Shown here piece by piece: positions 10,023 through 18,331 of a stretch of DNA of 58,455 nt. Below the pieces are notes generated by a model, which did no database searches, was not told where the DNA came from, and saw nothing but the letters and a program-made list of their open reading frames with translations. Both the position numbers and the translations under genes were made by a program. Source of the stretch: Prevotellaceae bacterium (lineage in GTDB: Bacteria > Bacteroidota > Bacteroidia > Bacteroidales > Bacteroidaceae); contig JAQXRI010000121.1 in the NCBI GenBank assembly GCA_029218445.1, positions 1 to 58,455 on the forward strand, written 5' to 3'. The number at the start of each line of letters is the position of its first letter. Position 1 is the first letter of the stretch.

Positions 10023-11717
10023 CTACCTTCTTCCCATGCGGGCTTCAATGACATTGACAACGAAGTCGCCAAGTTTCTCGCACTCGCTTACAATGTCCAT
10101 ATACATTGTTCCGATGGCGTAAGAATAGAGGTGGTCGTTGATGTCGTTGATGTTTTGGCTGCGCAGTTGGTTGCGGTAGTTGTTTATCTCGTTCTCTATG
10201 TTGAACGAGCGGTTGACGTCGAAGTTGTCTTTGCGTCCAAGCAGCAGCACGTTCATCTGGGCTATGCTGTCGTCGGTAAGCTCCATCATTTGGTGGATGT
10301 GTTCATACTGCTTCTCTGTGAAGTCCTCCTTGCCGGCCTTCTTGCGGTTGAGCGTGCGTGCAATGTTGTAGCAGCTGTCGCCGATGCTTTCGAGTTCTGA
10401 TATCTCACGCAACATGGCACGTATCTTGGCCTTTGTGTCGTCAGACAGGTGGGCGTCGCTCACACCGTCGAGATACTTGGCTATTTCAATCTCCATGTTG
10501 TCGGTAATGCTCTCATACTTCTCGATGCGCGAGAAGAGCTTGTTGAAGGCACTGTCATCGGTGGTGGCGAGCAAATCACGCACGAAAGAATACATCTTGT
10601 GGACACGCTCGGCGAAAATTTGTATCTCCTTTTGTGCCTCAAGCACCGAAAGTTCAGGAGTCTTCATGATGGTGTTGCCGCCAATGTAAGTGAGGCGGAA
10701 CTCCTCTTCGTCTTCAGTGGTCTTAGGCTTGATGATGCGGCACACAAGCTTTTCAATCTGAGGTATGAACCAAATGAGCACGAAGGTGTTGGTAACGTTG
10801 AATGCCGTGTGGAAGGCTGCGAGGATGATGGGCAGTCGGGTTGCCAACTGTGCAGGTGCAATACTGTGGTCGTTGGGGTCGTAGCCTACAAATGAGCACA
10901 CGGTATTGACGAAAGGATAGAACAAACACAGCACCCACACAACGCCGATGACGTTGAACACCAAGTGAGCCAATGCTGCACGGCGTGCCTGTGCGTTGGC
11001 ACCAAGTGCGGCGAGGTTGGCAGTGGCTGTTGTACCGATGTTCTCGCCCATTACCAGTGCGATGCCAAGATAGATGGGCAGCACGCCTGTCGAGCAGAGA
11101 AGAATGGTGATGGCCATGACGGCAGCCGACGACTGCACAATGCAGGTGATGACAGTGCCGGTGAGCAGGAATATGATGATGGTGAGATGGCTGCCGGTAT
11201 CAAACGAGCTGAAGAACTCAATGACAGCCGGATTGTGTTCGAGGTCAAGTTCCTTTCCTGCCGCACTAAGTAGTACGAGAGAGAAGAACAGGAAAGCTAT
11301 GCCGAATAGGAAATCTCCAATATAACGCTTGCTTTTAGAGTAGATGAGCATGATGCCAAGGAAGAAAGCAGGGAAGACCACTGTGGTCAAATCGACGTTG
11401 AATCCAAGGCTCATAATCCAGGCAGTGAGCGTAGTGCCAATGTTGGCACCCATTATTACTGAGATGGCCTGTGCGAGAGTGAGCAGTCCGGCGTTGACGA
11501 ACGATACCGTCATCACCGTAGTGGCTGAAGAGGACTGCACGGAGCAAGTTACAAACATACCGGTGAGCATTCCGGTAAAACGGTTCTTGGTCATTGTTGC
11601 GAGAATGTGGCGCAACTGCGAGCCCGCCATTTTCTGTAGGGCCTCGCTCATCACCTTCATGCCGTATATTAACAGCGCGAGTGATCCGATGATCTTAAAA
11701 AAAATCCAAATCGACAT
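10023..11717 (-). CDS. Na+/phosphate cotransporter-family protein with C-terminal PhoU-like domain (copy 2)
   Basis: 564 residues, same architecture as copy 1: MSIWIFFKIIGSLALLIYGM start, VQSSSATTVM and IVQSSAAVMAIT repeats, MGANIGTT and MGENIGTT loops, then a PhoU-like helical domain ending VIEARMGRR. It is convergent with copy 1 and separated by about 136 bases holding two hairpins. Two copies suggest different affinity or regulation, or a second substrate; the sequence does not decide. The gap to the divergent nucleoside kinase gene is under 90 bases, and I find no TAnnTTTG match for this strand there. Confidence 0.92.
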   Translation of the reverse strand: MSIWIFFKIIGSLALLIYGMKVMSEALQKMAGSQLRHILATMTKNRFTGMLTGMFVTCSVQSSSATTVMTVSFVNAGLLTLAQAISVIMGANIGTTLTAWIMSLGFNVDLTTVVFPAFFLGIMLIYSKSKRYIGDFLFGIAFLFFSLVLLSAAGKELDLEHNPAVIEFFSSFDTGSHLTIIIFLLTGTVITCIVQSSAAVMAITILLCSTGVLPIYLGIALVMGENIGTTATANLAALGANAQARRAALAHLVFNVIGVVWVLCLFYPFVNTVCSFVGYDPNDHSIAPAQLATRLPIILAAFHTAFNVTNTFVLIWFIPQIEKLVCRIIKPKTTEDEEEFRLTYIGGNTIMKTPELSVLEAQKEIQIFAERVHKMYSFVRDLLATTDDSAFNKLFSRIEKYESITDNMEIEIAKYLDGVSDAHLSDDTKAKIRAMLREISELESIGDSCYNIARTLNRKKAGKEDFTEKQYEHIHQMMELTDDSIAQMNVLLLGRKDNFDVNRSFNIENEINNYRNQLRSQNINDINDHLYSYAIGTMYMDIVSECEKLGDFVVNVIEARMGRR

Positions 11718-11744
11718 ATTTTAAATTATTTTATTAATGCTTTC

Positions 11745-11775
11745 TTTGTAGTCTCATTTTTTATGAATAACTTTG
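11745..11775 (+). promoter_or_regulatory. Full Bacteroidetes promoter for the nucleoside kinase gene
   Basis: TTTG at 11745-11748, a 19-base spacer, then TAACTTTG at 11768-11775. This matches the TTTG-N19/21-TAnnTTTG consensus. It lies across an upstream in-frame ATG (11763), so that ATG cannot be the start used from this promoter. Confidence 0.8.
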
Positions 11776-11804
11776 CTTCGGTTAAACCTCTAAAATACGC
11801 GGAA

Positions 11805-13466
11805 ATGAAACAAACGCTACAAATCCGTTGCAAAAATAATAAAAAAACGGAAATTATCAGCATCGGAAGCTCACTTTTTGAGATTTTTGATGAAATTAAT
11901 TTGAAAATGGACTTCGGACCTGTCAGTGCAAAGGTAAACAACAAGGTCGAAGGCCTTAACTTTCGTGTGTATCACAACAAGGACATTGAGTTTCTTGACC
12001 TCCACTCGTCGTCGGGATTGAGGACCTACACACGCACTCTTTTCTTCATTCTGTGCAAGGCCGCCAACGACTTGTTTCCCGGGGCAAAGATGGTTATCGA
12101 CATACCCGTGTCAAACGGTTACTACTGCGACCTGCAGCTTGGCAGACCGCTTAGCGAGCTCGACATCGAGTCAATTAAGAAACACATGCAGGAAATAATT
12201 GACGCAGGCTTGCCGATAAGGCGTCACGAATGTACAACGGAAGAGGCCATAAAGATGTTCGAGGCAGTGGGCGACGACGCAAAGGCCAAACTGCTGAAAA
12301 GTACAGGAAGGCTCTACACCTTATATTATGATATAGACGGCTACAAAGACTACTACTACGGCACGCTGTTGACAAGCACCTCGCAGATACATCTGTTCGA
12401 CCTCGTGAAGTATTATGACGGCATGCTCTTGCGCATACCTACTACGAAAGATCCCTCGAAGTTGGGCGAACTGATAAGGCAGGACAAGCTGTTTGACATA
12501 TTCAAGGAGCACCACCGATGGCAAGACATTCTTCAGCTGCGCACAATAGGCGACCTCAACCACGCAGTGGCCAAGGGCTTTACCACCGAACTGATAAACC
12601 TGGCGGAAGCACTGCAGGAAAAGAAGATTGCACGCATAGCCGAGACGATAGCCGAACGCAAGGGCGTGAAAATGGTGCTTATTGCCGGTCCCTCGTCGAG
12701 CGGTAAGACTACTACGTGCAAGCGACTGTCAATACAACTGCTGACAAACGGACTGAAGCCGATAGGCATTTCGCTTGACGACTATTTCGTTGACAGGGAG
12801 AAGACTCCAAAGGACGAAACCGGCGACTACGATTTCGAACATGTGGAGGCACTTAACATTCCACTGCTCAACCAACAGATGAATGCTCTTATGGCTGGCG
12901 AAGAAGTGGAACTGCCAAAATACAATTTCCAAACAGGGAAGAGTGAACGTAGTGGAAGGAAACTGAAGCTGAAGGGCAACGAAATACTCGTGGTGGAGGG
13001 AATCCATGCCCTCAACCCAATGCTCACGTCACAAATACCGGAGCAATGCAAGTTCCGCGTGTATGCCTCGGCTCTTACTACCATATTGCTCGACGACCAC
13101 AACTATGTGCCAACCACCGACAACCGCTTGCTGCGCCGCATAGTGCGCGACTATAAATATCGTGGTGTTAGTGCGCAGGAAACCATTAGGCGATGGCCGT
13201 CAGTAAGGGCTGGCGAGAACAAGTGGATTTTCCCATTCCAGGAGAATGCCGACGTGATGTTCAACACTGCTATGCTGTTTGAACTTGCCGTAATCAAGCA
13301 GCAGGCTGAGCCTCTGCTGGAGCAGGTGCCAGAGAACTGCGAGGAATACAGCGAAGCCTACCGCCTCCTGAAGTTCTTGAAGTACATCCGCCCGATACCC
13401 AATCGCCAAGTTCCTCCAACGTCACTTCTGAGGGAGTTCCTCGGTGGAAGCTCGTTTAAGTATTAA
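11805..13466 (+). CDS. Nucleoside (uridine-type) kinase with ThrRS-like N-terminal domains
   Basis: 553 residues from the ATG at 11805 (MKQTLQIRC). An in-frame ATG at 11763 lies inside the promoter and is rejected. Residues about 1-60 resemble a TGS-like beta-grasp domain and about 60-200 the ThrRS/AlaRS second additional domain. The C-terminal half is a P-loop kinase of the uridine kinase/phosphoribulokinase family: Walker A IAGPSSSGKTTT, then GISLDDYFVDREKTP and VVEGIHALNP. It would phosphorylate a nucleoside, probably uridine or cytidine, in pyrimidine salvage. The stop codon overlaps that of the convergent dusB gene, with no terminator between. Confidence 0.9.
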   Translation: MKQTLQIRCKNNKKTEIISIGSSLFEIFDEINLKMDFGPVSAKVNNKVEGLNFRVYHNKDIEFLDLHSSSGLRTYTRTLFFILCKAANDLFPGAKMVIDIPVSNGYYCDLQLGRPLSELDIESIKKHMQEIIDAGLPIRRHECTTEEAIKMFEAVGDDAKAKLLKSTGRLYTLYYDIDGYKDYYYGTLLTSTSQIHLFDLVKYYDGMLLRIPTTKDPSKLGELIRQDKLFDIFKEHHRWQDILQLRTIGDLNHAVAKGFTTELINLAEALQEKKIARIAETIAERKGVKMVLIAGPSSSGKTTTCKRLSIQLLTNGLKPIGISLDDYFVDREKTPKDETGDYDFEHVEALNIPLLNQQMNALMAGEEVELPKYNFQTGKSERSGRKLKLKGNEILVVEGIHALNPMLTSQIPEQCKFRVYASALTTILLDDHNYVPTTDNRLLRRIVRDYKYRGVSAQETIRRWPSVRAGENKWIFPFQENADVMFNTAMLFELAVIKQQAEPLLEQVPENCEEYSEAYRLLKFLKYIRPIPNRQVPPTSLLREFLGGSSFKY

Positions 13467-14443
13467 GTCCACATCTTCCTTACCTCCTCAAGTATTGAGT
13501 TAAGCTCTGCCGTTGTCGTGGCACGAAGCATGGCAATGCGAGTTTGGCGGAAGTCGGGAATGCCTTTGAAAATGGGCGATGCTGCGAGATGGCGGCGAGT
13601 GTGGAGAATGCCGCGATATTCGTCAATGCGCTCAACGTTGATGCGCAGTTGTTCTTGCAGCACGTCCAGTTTCCAGCTGTTGTCCATTGTGATGTCAGGC
13701 TCTCGGCCTTCCAAATGGTCGCGAATCTCCTTGAATATCCATGGGCGGCCAAAGGTGGCACGGCCTATCATGACTGCATCGACACCATATTCGGCAAAGG
13801 CTCGTTCTGTATCCTCAGGAGTGCAGATGTCGCCATTGCCTATGATGGGTATTTTGATGCGTGGGTTGCGCTTCACTTCAGCTATTGGGTTCCAGTCGGC
13901 AGTGCCCGTGTACATTTGCGAGCGGGTGCGGCCATGTATGGTGAGAGCGGCAATGCCGCAGTCTTGAAGCTGTTCGGCGAGGGTGGGTATTATGATGTTG
14001 TCGGCGGTCCAGCCAAGACGCGTCTTGACGGTCACCGGCAACTTGACGGCCTTCACCACTTCGCGTGTTATGTCGAGCAGCAGCGGAATGTTCTGCAGCA
14101 TGCCAGCACCAGCACCCTTGCCCGCCACCTTCTTCACTGGGCATCCGAAATTGATGTCGATGAGGTCGGGCTTTGCTTGTTCTACTATTTTTGCCGCCTC
14201 AACCATGTCTTCCACGCTGCGCCCGTAAATTTGTATGCCTACTGGACGTTCTGTGTCGCTTATGGTTAACTTGTTGATGGTTGACTTAACCGACCTGACC
14301 AATGCCTCGGCACTGACAAATTCGGTATATACCATGGAAGCTCCGAATCGTTTGCACAATAGTCGGAATCCAATGTCGGTTACGTCTTCCATTGGAGCAA
14401 GGAAAACGGGACGGTCTCCAAATTCTATATTTCCTATTTTCAT
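13463..14443 (-). CDS. dusB: tRNA-dihydrouridine synthase (DusB type)
   Basis: 326 residues, FMN-dependent TIM-barrel enzyme that reduces uridines in tRNA D-loops. Family motifs are visible: VFLAPMEDVTD at the start, DINFGCPVKKVAGKGAGAGM with the catalytic Cys, VKTRLGW, IHGRTRSQMYTG, IGNGDI and VMIGRATFGRPWIF. It is the last gene of a four-gene - strand operon (DUF2851, thioesterase, dprA, dusB) and overlaps dprA by 4 bases. Bacteroidetes usually carry a DusB-like enzyme, so the symbol is by family resemblance. Confidence 0.94.
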   Translation of the reverse strand: MKIGNIEFGDRPVFLAPMEDVTDIGFRLLCKRFGASMVYTEFVSAEALVRSVKSTINKLTISDTERPVGIQIYGRSVEDMVEAAKIVEQAKPDLIDINFGCPVKKVAGKGAGAGMLQNIPLLLDITREVVKAVKLPVTVKTRLGWTADNIIIPTLAEQLQDCGIAALTIHGRTRSQMYTGTADWNPIAEVKRNPRIKIPIIGNGDICTPEDTERAFAEYGVDAVMIGRATFGRPWIFKEIRDHLEGREPDITMDNSWKLDVLQEQLRINVERIDEYRGILHTRRHLAASPIFKGIPDFRQTRIAMLRATTTAELNSILEEVRKMWT

Positions 14444-15570
14444 GTAAGCAAATGATATGTGCCTCCTGCGTATGGCTTCACAATCCCCATCATTTCAAGT
14501 TCAAAGAGAGTCTGGTTGAGAGTGCCAATCGAGAGGCCTGTGGTTACTAAAAGTGGATTAAGCTGCATGTCGCCATTGTTGCGCAAGGCATCGGCCACAC
14601 ATTGCTGTATTGTGGTGAGTTGTGGAAACAGGTCACGCTCAATGCCCTTCGACTTGGCCTTGGTAAGCAGGGCGTCGGTGTGCCATCCCATCGACTGTAC
14701 AAAGTCGGCGGCGGAAGTGAGCAGCATGGCTCGATTGTCGCGTATGAGCGAGTTGCAACCCTCTGAATACTTGTCGCCTGCGCGTCCGGGAAAGGCAAAC
14801 GTTTCACGGCCGTAGTCCTGCGCGATGCGCACTGTAATGAGTCCTCCTCCATGTGCCGCCGACTCGACTATGATGGTTGCGTCGGTCATGCCTGCCACGA
14901 TGCGGTTGCGTTGTATGAAGTTTATCTTGTCAATCTTGGTGCCTGAAGAAAACTCGCTGATTAGTCCTCCCTGTTTTACCATGCGGGCAGCCACCGCCTT
15001 GTGTACGGCAGGATAGAGGGTGTCGAGTCCATGTGCCAGTACGCCCACTGTTTCAAAGCCATTGTCGAGAGCCTGGACGTGTGCGTTTACGTCAACACCG
15101 TATGCAAGGCCGCTGACTACAAGCACATTGGGGCAAAGGCTGCGTAGGTCGGCCATGAAGCGGCGTATGCAGTCGGCACCGTAGGTGGTGCAGTGGCGAG
15201 TGCCGACGATGCTGATGACATGGCGGTCGTTAAGATTGGATACACCTTTATAATATAGTACTACGGGAGCGTCAGGGCATTCGTTGAGGCGCACAGGATA
15301 ATCAGCGTCGCCATGGCAAATAATGCTGATGCCGTTGTTGGCGCAAAATTCCAGTTCGGCCTCTGCAGTGCTTAACGCATCGCTCCAGTCGCTGGCAATC
15401 AGCTCTTTCAGCCTTTGTGTGCAGCCGGGAATGATGTCTGATATGTCATTGCGCTGCATGAACACCTGTCGGCCTCCACCCGTTTCCTGTATAATCCTCA
15501 ATAGGTTGTCGGATGATATGTAGCCCAGTTTGGTAAGGGCAATGGTGTACAGCTTGTCTTCTATTGTCAT
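14440..15570 (-). CDS. dprA: DNA-processing protein DprA
   Basis: 376 residues. DprA binds incoming single-stranded DNA and loads RecA in natural transformation. Residues about 1-80 form an N-terminal helical region; the Rossmann-type DprA core follows with VISIVGTRHCTTYGAD, VVSGLAYGVDVNAH, LISEFSSGTK, FIQRNRIVAGM and a GRAGDKYSEGCN loop. Residues about 310-376 fit the winged-helix C-terminal domain. It sits 6 bases after the thioesterase gene and overlaps dusB. A comEA-like gene occurs at the other end of the window. Confidence 0.95.
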   Translation of the reverse strand: MTIEDKLYTIALTKLGYISSDNLLRIIQETGGGRQVFMQRNDISDIIPGCTQRLKELIASDWSDALSTAEAELEFCANNGISIICHGDADYPVRLNECPDAPVVLYYKGVSNLNDRHVISIVGTRHCTTYGADCIRRFMADLRSLCPNVLVVSGLAYGVDVNAHVQALDNGFETVGVLAHGLDTLYPAVHKAVAARMVKQGGLISEFSSGTKIDKINFIQRNRIVAGMTDATIIVESAAHGGGLITVRIAQDYGRETFAFPGRAGDKYSEGCNSLIRDNRAMLLTSAADFVQSMGWHTDALLTKAKSKGIERDLFPQLTTIQQCVADALRNNGDMQLNPLLVTTGLSIGTLNQTLFELEMMGIVKPYAGGTYHLLT

Positions 15571-15576
15571 GTCAGC

Positions 15577-15975
15577 CTATAAATATTGTTCAAATGCCTT
15601 GTCGTACTCTTCGCTTTCAGCCAACCGCCCGTTGACGAGGCAAACGATGTCGATGTCGCCATGAAAACACAGCTTCTCGTCGCTGGCTCGGAAGATGTCT
15701 TGTACAAAGACGTATTTCAGTCCTTCCTTCTTCAGTGCAAGTCGTGAGATGAACTCGTCGTCGCACTGCAAGGGAGTCTTGAACTTCAGGTTCATCCTTG
15801 CCACCACTGCATCCACACCTTTCCGATGCATCTCGGCAAAGCTCAGGCCACAATGTTTTAAAAACAGATGGCGTGTATGCTCGGTATAGTGCAGATAGTT
15901 GGCGTTGTTCACTATACCTTCGATGTCGCACTCATAGTCGCGCACCATCATTCGTGTTTCAAATATGTATTTCAT
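15577..15975 (-). CDS. Acyl-CoA thioesterase, YbgC/4-hydroxybenzoyl-CoA type hotdog fold
   Basis: 132 residues, the usual size for a single hotdog domain. The signature is near the start: RDYECDIEGIVNNANYLHY followed by TEHTR, with the conserved Asp in CDIEGIV as the likely catalytic residue. It would hydrolyse short or aryl acyl-CoA, or acyl-ACP; the true substrate is not visible. It lies 7 bases after DUF2851 and 6 bases before dprA in one operon. Confidence 0.88.
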   Translation of the reverse strand: MKYIFETRMMVRDYECDIEGIVNNANYLHYTEHTRHLFLKHCGLSFAEMHRKGVDAVVARMNLKFKTPLQCDDEFISRLALKKEGLKYVFVQDIFRASDEKLCFHGDIDIVCLVNGRLAESEEYDKAFEQYL

Positions 15976-15982
15976 TCAAATT

Positions 15983-17278
15983 TCAACTTTTCTTTAAGTA
16001 TTCATAACCAATGCGGCATCTTAGGCAGTCGTGCCTGTCGCAATACATTTTCTTCAGTTGCAGAAGAGCTTGTGTGTCGCCTGCGTTGTCAACCTCCAAC
16101 CCGCATTCGCGCCACATCCTGACAACGTGGTTGTTTTCGGGCTTTAGCTGCTCCAGAAGGTCAAAGGCCCGAAGGCAAAGCTGTTCGTTGGCTATGTGGC
16201 GGCCATAGGCGAAAAGCATGGGGATGGCTGTATTGACCAGAAGCAGATTGATGGAGAATGGCGACATGCTCTTGCCATTGTGGGCACTCTCTACGCCAAA
16301 GGCATAGTGAGTGGCCCAATAGGGAGTGACATGAGTGCCCAAAAGCGAGCTGAGTTCGGCCACCGTAGAGCAGTTGACCAGTGTACTGAGCGAGAGCCTC
16401 CGCTCGTAGTACAGATTGGCCAATTGTGAGATGCGTATGTGCGGAAAATTCTGCGGTCGCAGCCTGAGAAACTTCCATAGCTTGCAGTCCATTGGGGTGA
16501 GCGAGAACTTATGTGCCAAATAGCGATATTCGGCTGCGAGTTTCGTATAATAAGGGTCGGCCAGTGCCGCCTGCTGGTGGCGTGGAGGTATTGATGCGAT
16601 GTCGAGCAGTCCTGCCTGACCCATAAACATGGCCTCAATCTGGAACAGGTCGTCGCGATGATGGGCTACACAGTTGAGATGAAGGTTAAGGGCCCATTGC
16701 TCGAAAGCGTCACCATTGATGCCGAAGCCGTAGTTGCGGGCCAAGGTGATGAAGAGGGCGTCTTCCCATGACCCTGCGAGCCTTTCGGCACGCAACCGTA
16801 TGGCATCGGTCTTCTGTTCAAGCCTTTCGGTCTGAAGGGCCGACATCCACGAATGAATGGTTAGCTTTGAAAGCTGCGGAATAATCTTGTAGCAAGGCGG
16901 ATAATTGTCGGCAGCCATCAGCGCGGCGTAATTGTCGGCAATGTGCTGCGGCACGCTGAGCTCAAGCTGCGGTAGTATCTCGCCTCGTGAATTGCTGACT
17001 ATGGCATCAGCCGTCTCTACCACATGAAGTATCACGTTGTCATAAGCCGAATCGGTATCATGACCGTGCAGATACCAGTCCTTCGAATGTTGATGAATCT
17101 CAACGTTACCCACCCATAATTGTCCGTCAATCTTGACCTTGGCATTGAAGAAGTCAGGCCCTGCATTGCGGTTGTGCAGTCCAGAGTCGATAATCTCCAC
17201 CGTCCGGCCGTCGGTAGTGGTCAGTTCGCGTGGCGGAGTAATCTTGTGCTTCCATACATAATGCAACAATTGTTCCAT
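15983..17278 (-). CDS. DUF2851 family protein
   Basis: 431 residues, a Bacteroidetes family of unknown function. Recognisable features are the start MEQLLHYVWKHKI, the block SGLHNRNAGPDFFNAKVKID, then VGNVEIHQHSKDW, which conserves acidic and His residues reminiscent of a nuclease-like fold; that last point is only suggestive. The end CLRCRIGYEYLKK has a paired Cys motif. No signal peptide, so cytoplasmic. First gene of the operon leading to the thioesterase, dprA and dusB, with a -7 element 42 bases upstream. Confidence 0.88.
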   Translation of the reverse strand: MEQLLHYVWKHKITPPRELTTTDGRTVEIIDSGLHNRNAGPDFFNAKVKIDGQLWVGNVEIHQHSKDWYLHGHDTDSAYDNVILHVVETADAIVSNSRGEILPQLELSVPQHIADNYAALMAADNYPPCYKIIPQLSKLTIHSWMSALQTERLEQKTDAIRLRAERLAGSWEDALFITLARNYGFGINGDAFEQWALNLHLNCVAHHRDDLFQIEAMFMGQAGLLDIASIPPRHQQAALADPYYTKLAAEYRYLAHKFSLTPMDCKLWKFLRLRPQNFPHIRISQLANLYYERRLSLSTLVNCSTVAELSSLLGTHVTPYWATHYAFGVESAHNGKSMSPFSINLLLVNTAIPMLFAYGRHIANEQLCLRAFDLLEQLKPENNHVVRMWRECGLEVDNAGDTQALLQLKKMYCDRHDCLRCRIGYEYLKKS

Positions 17279-17319
17279 AAATAACTATTGTAAATGGGCA
17301 TTTTTTGAATTTTACCCTA

Positions 17320-17327
17320 CAAAATTA
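17320..17327 (-). promoter_or_regulatory. -7 promoter element (TAATTTTG) for the DUF2851-dusB operon
   Basis: It matches TAnnTTTG on the - strand, 42 bases before the DUF2851 start. I see no well-placed -33 element. Confidence 0.5.
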
Positions 17328-17411
17328 AACAAAAAAATGCAAAAAAAGCACAGAAAGGCTCTTTGTTCTGATTTTTTAACTGAAAACCAATGGATTATGC
17401 ATAAAATTCCG

Positions 17412-17419
17412 TAACTTTG
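17412..17419 (+). promoter_or_regulatory. -7 promoter element (TAACTTTG) for dapB
   Basis: Exact TAnnTTTG match 14 bases before the dapB ATG at 17434. The predicted leader is very short, which leaves the second ATG (17443) as a possible start. Confidence 0.6.
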
Positions 17420-17433
17420 CACCATAATTTAAT

Positions 17434-18198
17434 ATGAAACGTATGAAAATAGCATTAATAGGTTACGGCAAGATGGGCAAGATGATAGAAGAGATAGCCC
17501 TTAGCCGAGGTCATGAAATCGTCAGTATCATTGACATAGACAATCAAGAAGATTTCGACAGTGCGGAGTTTGCATCTGCTGATGTCGCCATTGAATTTAC
17601 CGCACCGCACGTGGCGTATGGCAACTATCTGCGTGCCTTCAGCCACAACGTAAAGGTTGTAAGCGGCTCGACGGGATGGATGAGCGAGCACCGTGCCGAC
17701 GTTGAACGTTTGTGCAATGAGGAAGGCCAAACACTGTTTTGGGCTTCTAACTTCTCTATTGGCGTTGCCATCTTCTCGGCTGTAAACCGCTACCTCGCGA
17801 AGATAATGAACCAGTTCCCCCAGTATGACGTGGAGATGGAAGAAGTTCACCACGTACACAAGCTTGACGCTCCGAGCGGAACGGCCATAACATTGGCTGA
17901 AGAGATTGTGGCCGATGTAGATCGCAAGGCTTCCTGGACCAAGGGAATCTTGCTGCGTCCCGACGGAACAATTGAAGGCACGAGGCAGTCGGCCACCAAC
18001 CAACTGCGAATAGACTCGATACGACGTGACGAGGTTCCCGGAATACACAGCATAAAATACGACAGCGATGCCGACAGCATAACAATTACGCACGACGCAC
18101 ACTCACGCCGCGGATTTGCCCTTGGTGCTGTTCTTGCCGCAGAATACACCAAGGACCACAGCGGCCTGTTGACGATAAATGACATGTTTAATTTTTAG
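17434..18198 (+). CDS. dapB: 4-hydroxy-tetrahydrodipicolinate reductase
   Basis: 254 residues. It reduces 4-hydroxy-tetrahydrodipicolinate with NAD(P)H, the second committed step towards diaminopimelate and lysine. The N-terminal Rossmann motif is GYGKMGKMIE; the catalytic block EEVHHVHKLDAPSGTA, with the His pair and Lys, is intact; SGSTGW and the C-terminal HDAHSRRGFALGA also match. The start is either 17434 or the ATG three codons later. It heads a + strand run with lepB, an S26 paralog and a WbqC-like gene, though inverted repeats between dapB and lepB may separate transcripts. Confidence 0.97.
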   Translation: MKRMKIALIGYGKMGKMIEEIALSRGHEIVSIIDIDNQEDFDSAEFASADVAIEFTAPHVAYGNYLRAFSHNVKVVSGSTGWMSEHRADVERLCNEEGQTLFWASNFSIGVAIFSAVNRYLAKIMNQFPQYDVEMEEVHHVHKLDAPSGTAITLAEEIVADVDRKASWTKGILLRPDGTIEGTRQSATNQLRIDSIRRDEVPGIHSIKYDSDADSITITHDAHSRRGFALGAVLAAEYTKDHSGLLTINDMFNF

Positions 18199-18217
18199 AA
18201 TGGAGAGGTAGAAGATA

Positions 18218-18316
18218 GAGGGTAGAAGGTAGAGGGTAGAAGGTAGAGATTACCACGCTGCCCGATAACAACTGGTAGAACATATCTCTACCTTCAACCC
18301 CCTACCTTCTACCCTC
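18218..18316. repeat. 33-bp imperfect inverted repeat between dapB and lepB
   Basis: Arm 18218-18250 pairs with 18284-18316 with two mismatches, around a 33-base loop. The arms are themselves built from short GGTAGAA/GGTAGAG units. It may act as a terminator or RNA-stabilising hairpin; no T-run follows. Confidence 0.75.
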
Positions 18317-18331
18317 CAAAATAATATACCA

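Noticed and set aside
11763..11804. Upstream ATG of the nucleoside kinase as the start
   Set aside because: It overlaps the -7 promoter element, so it would not be in the mRNA.
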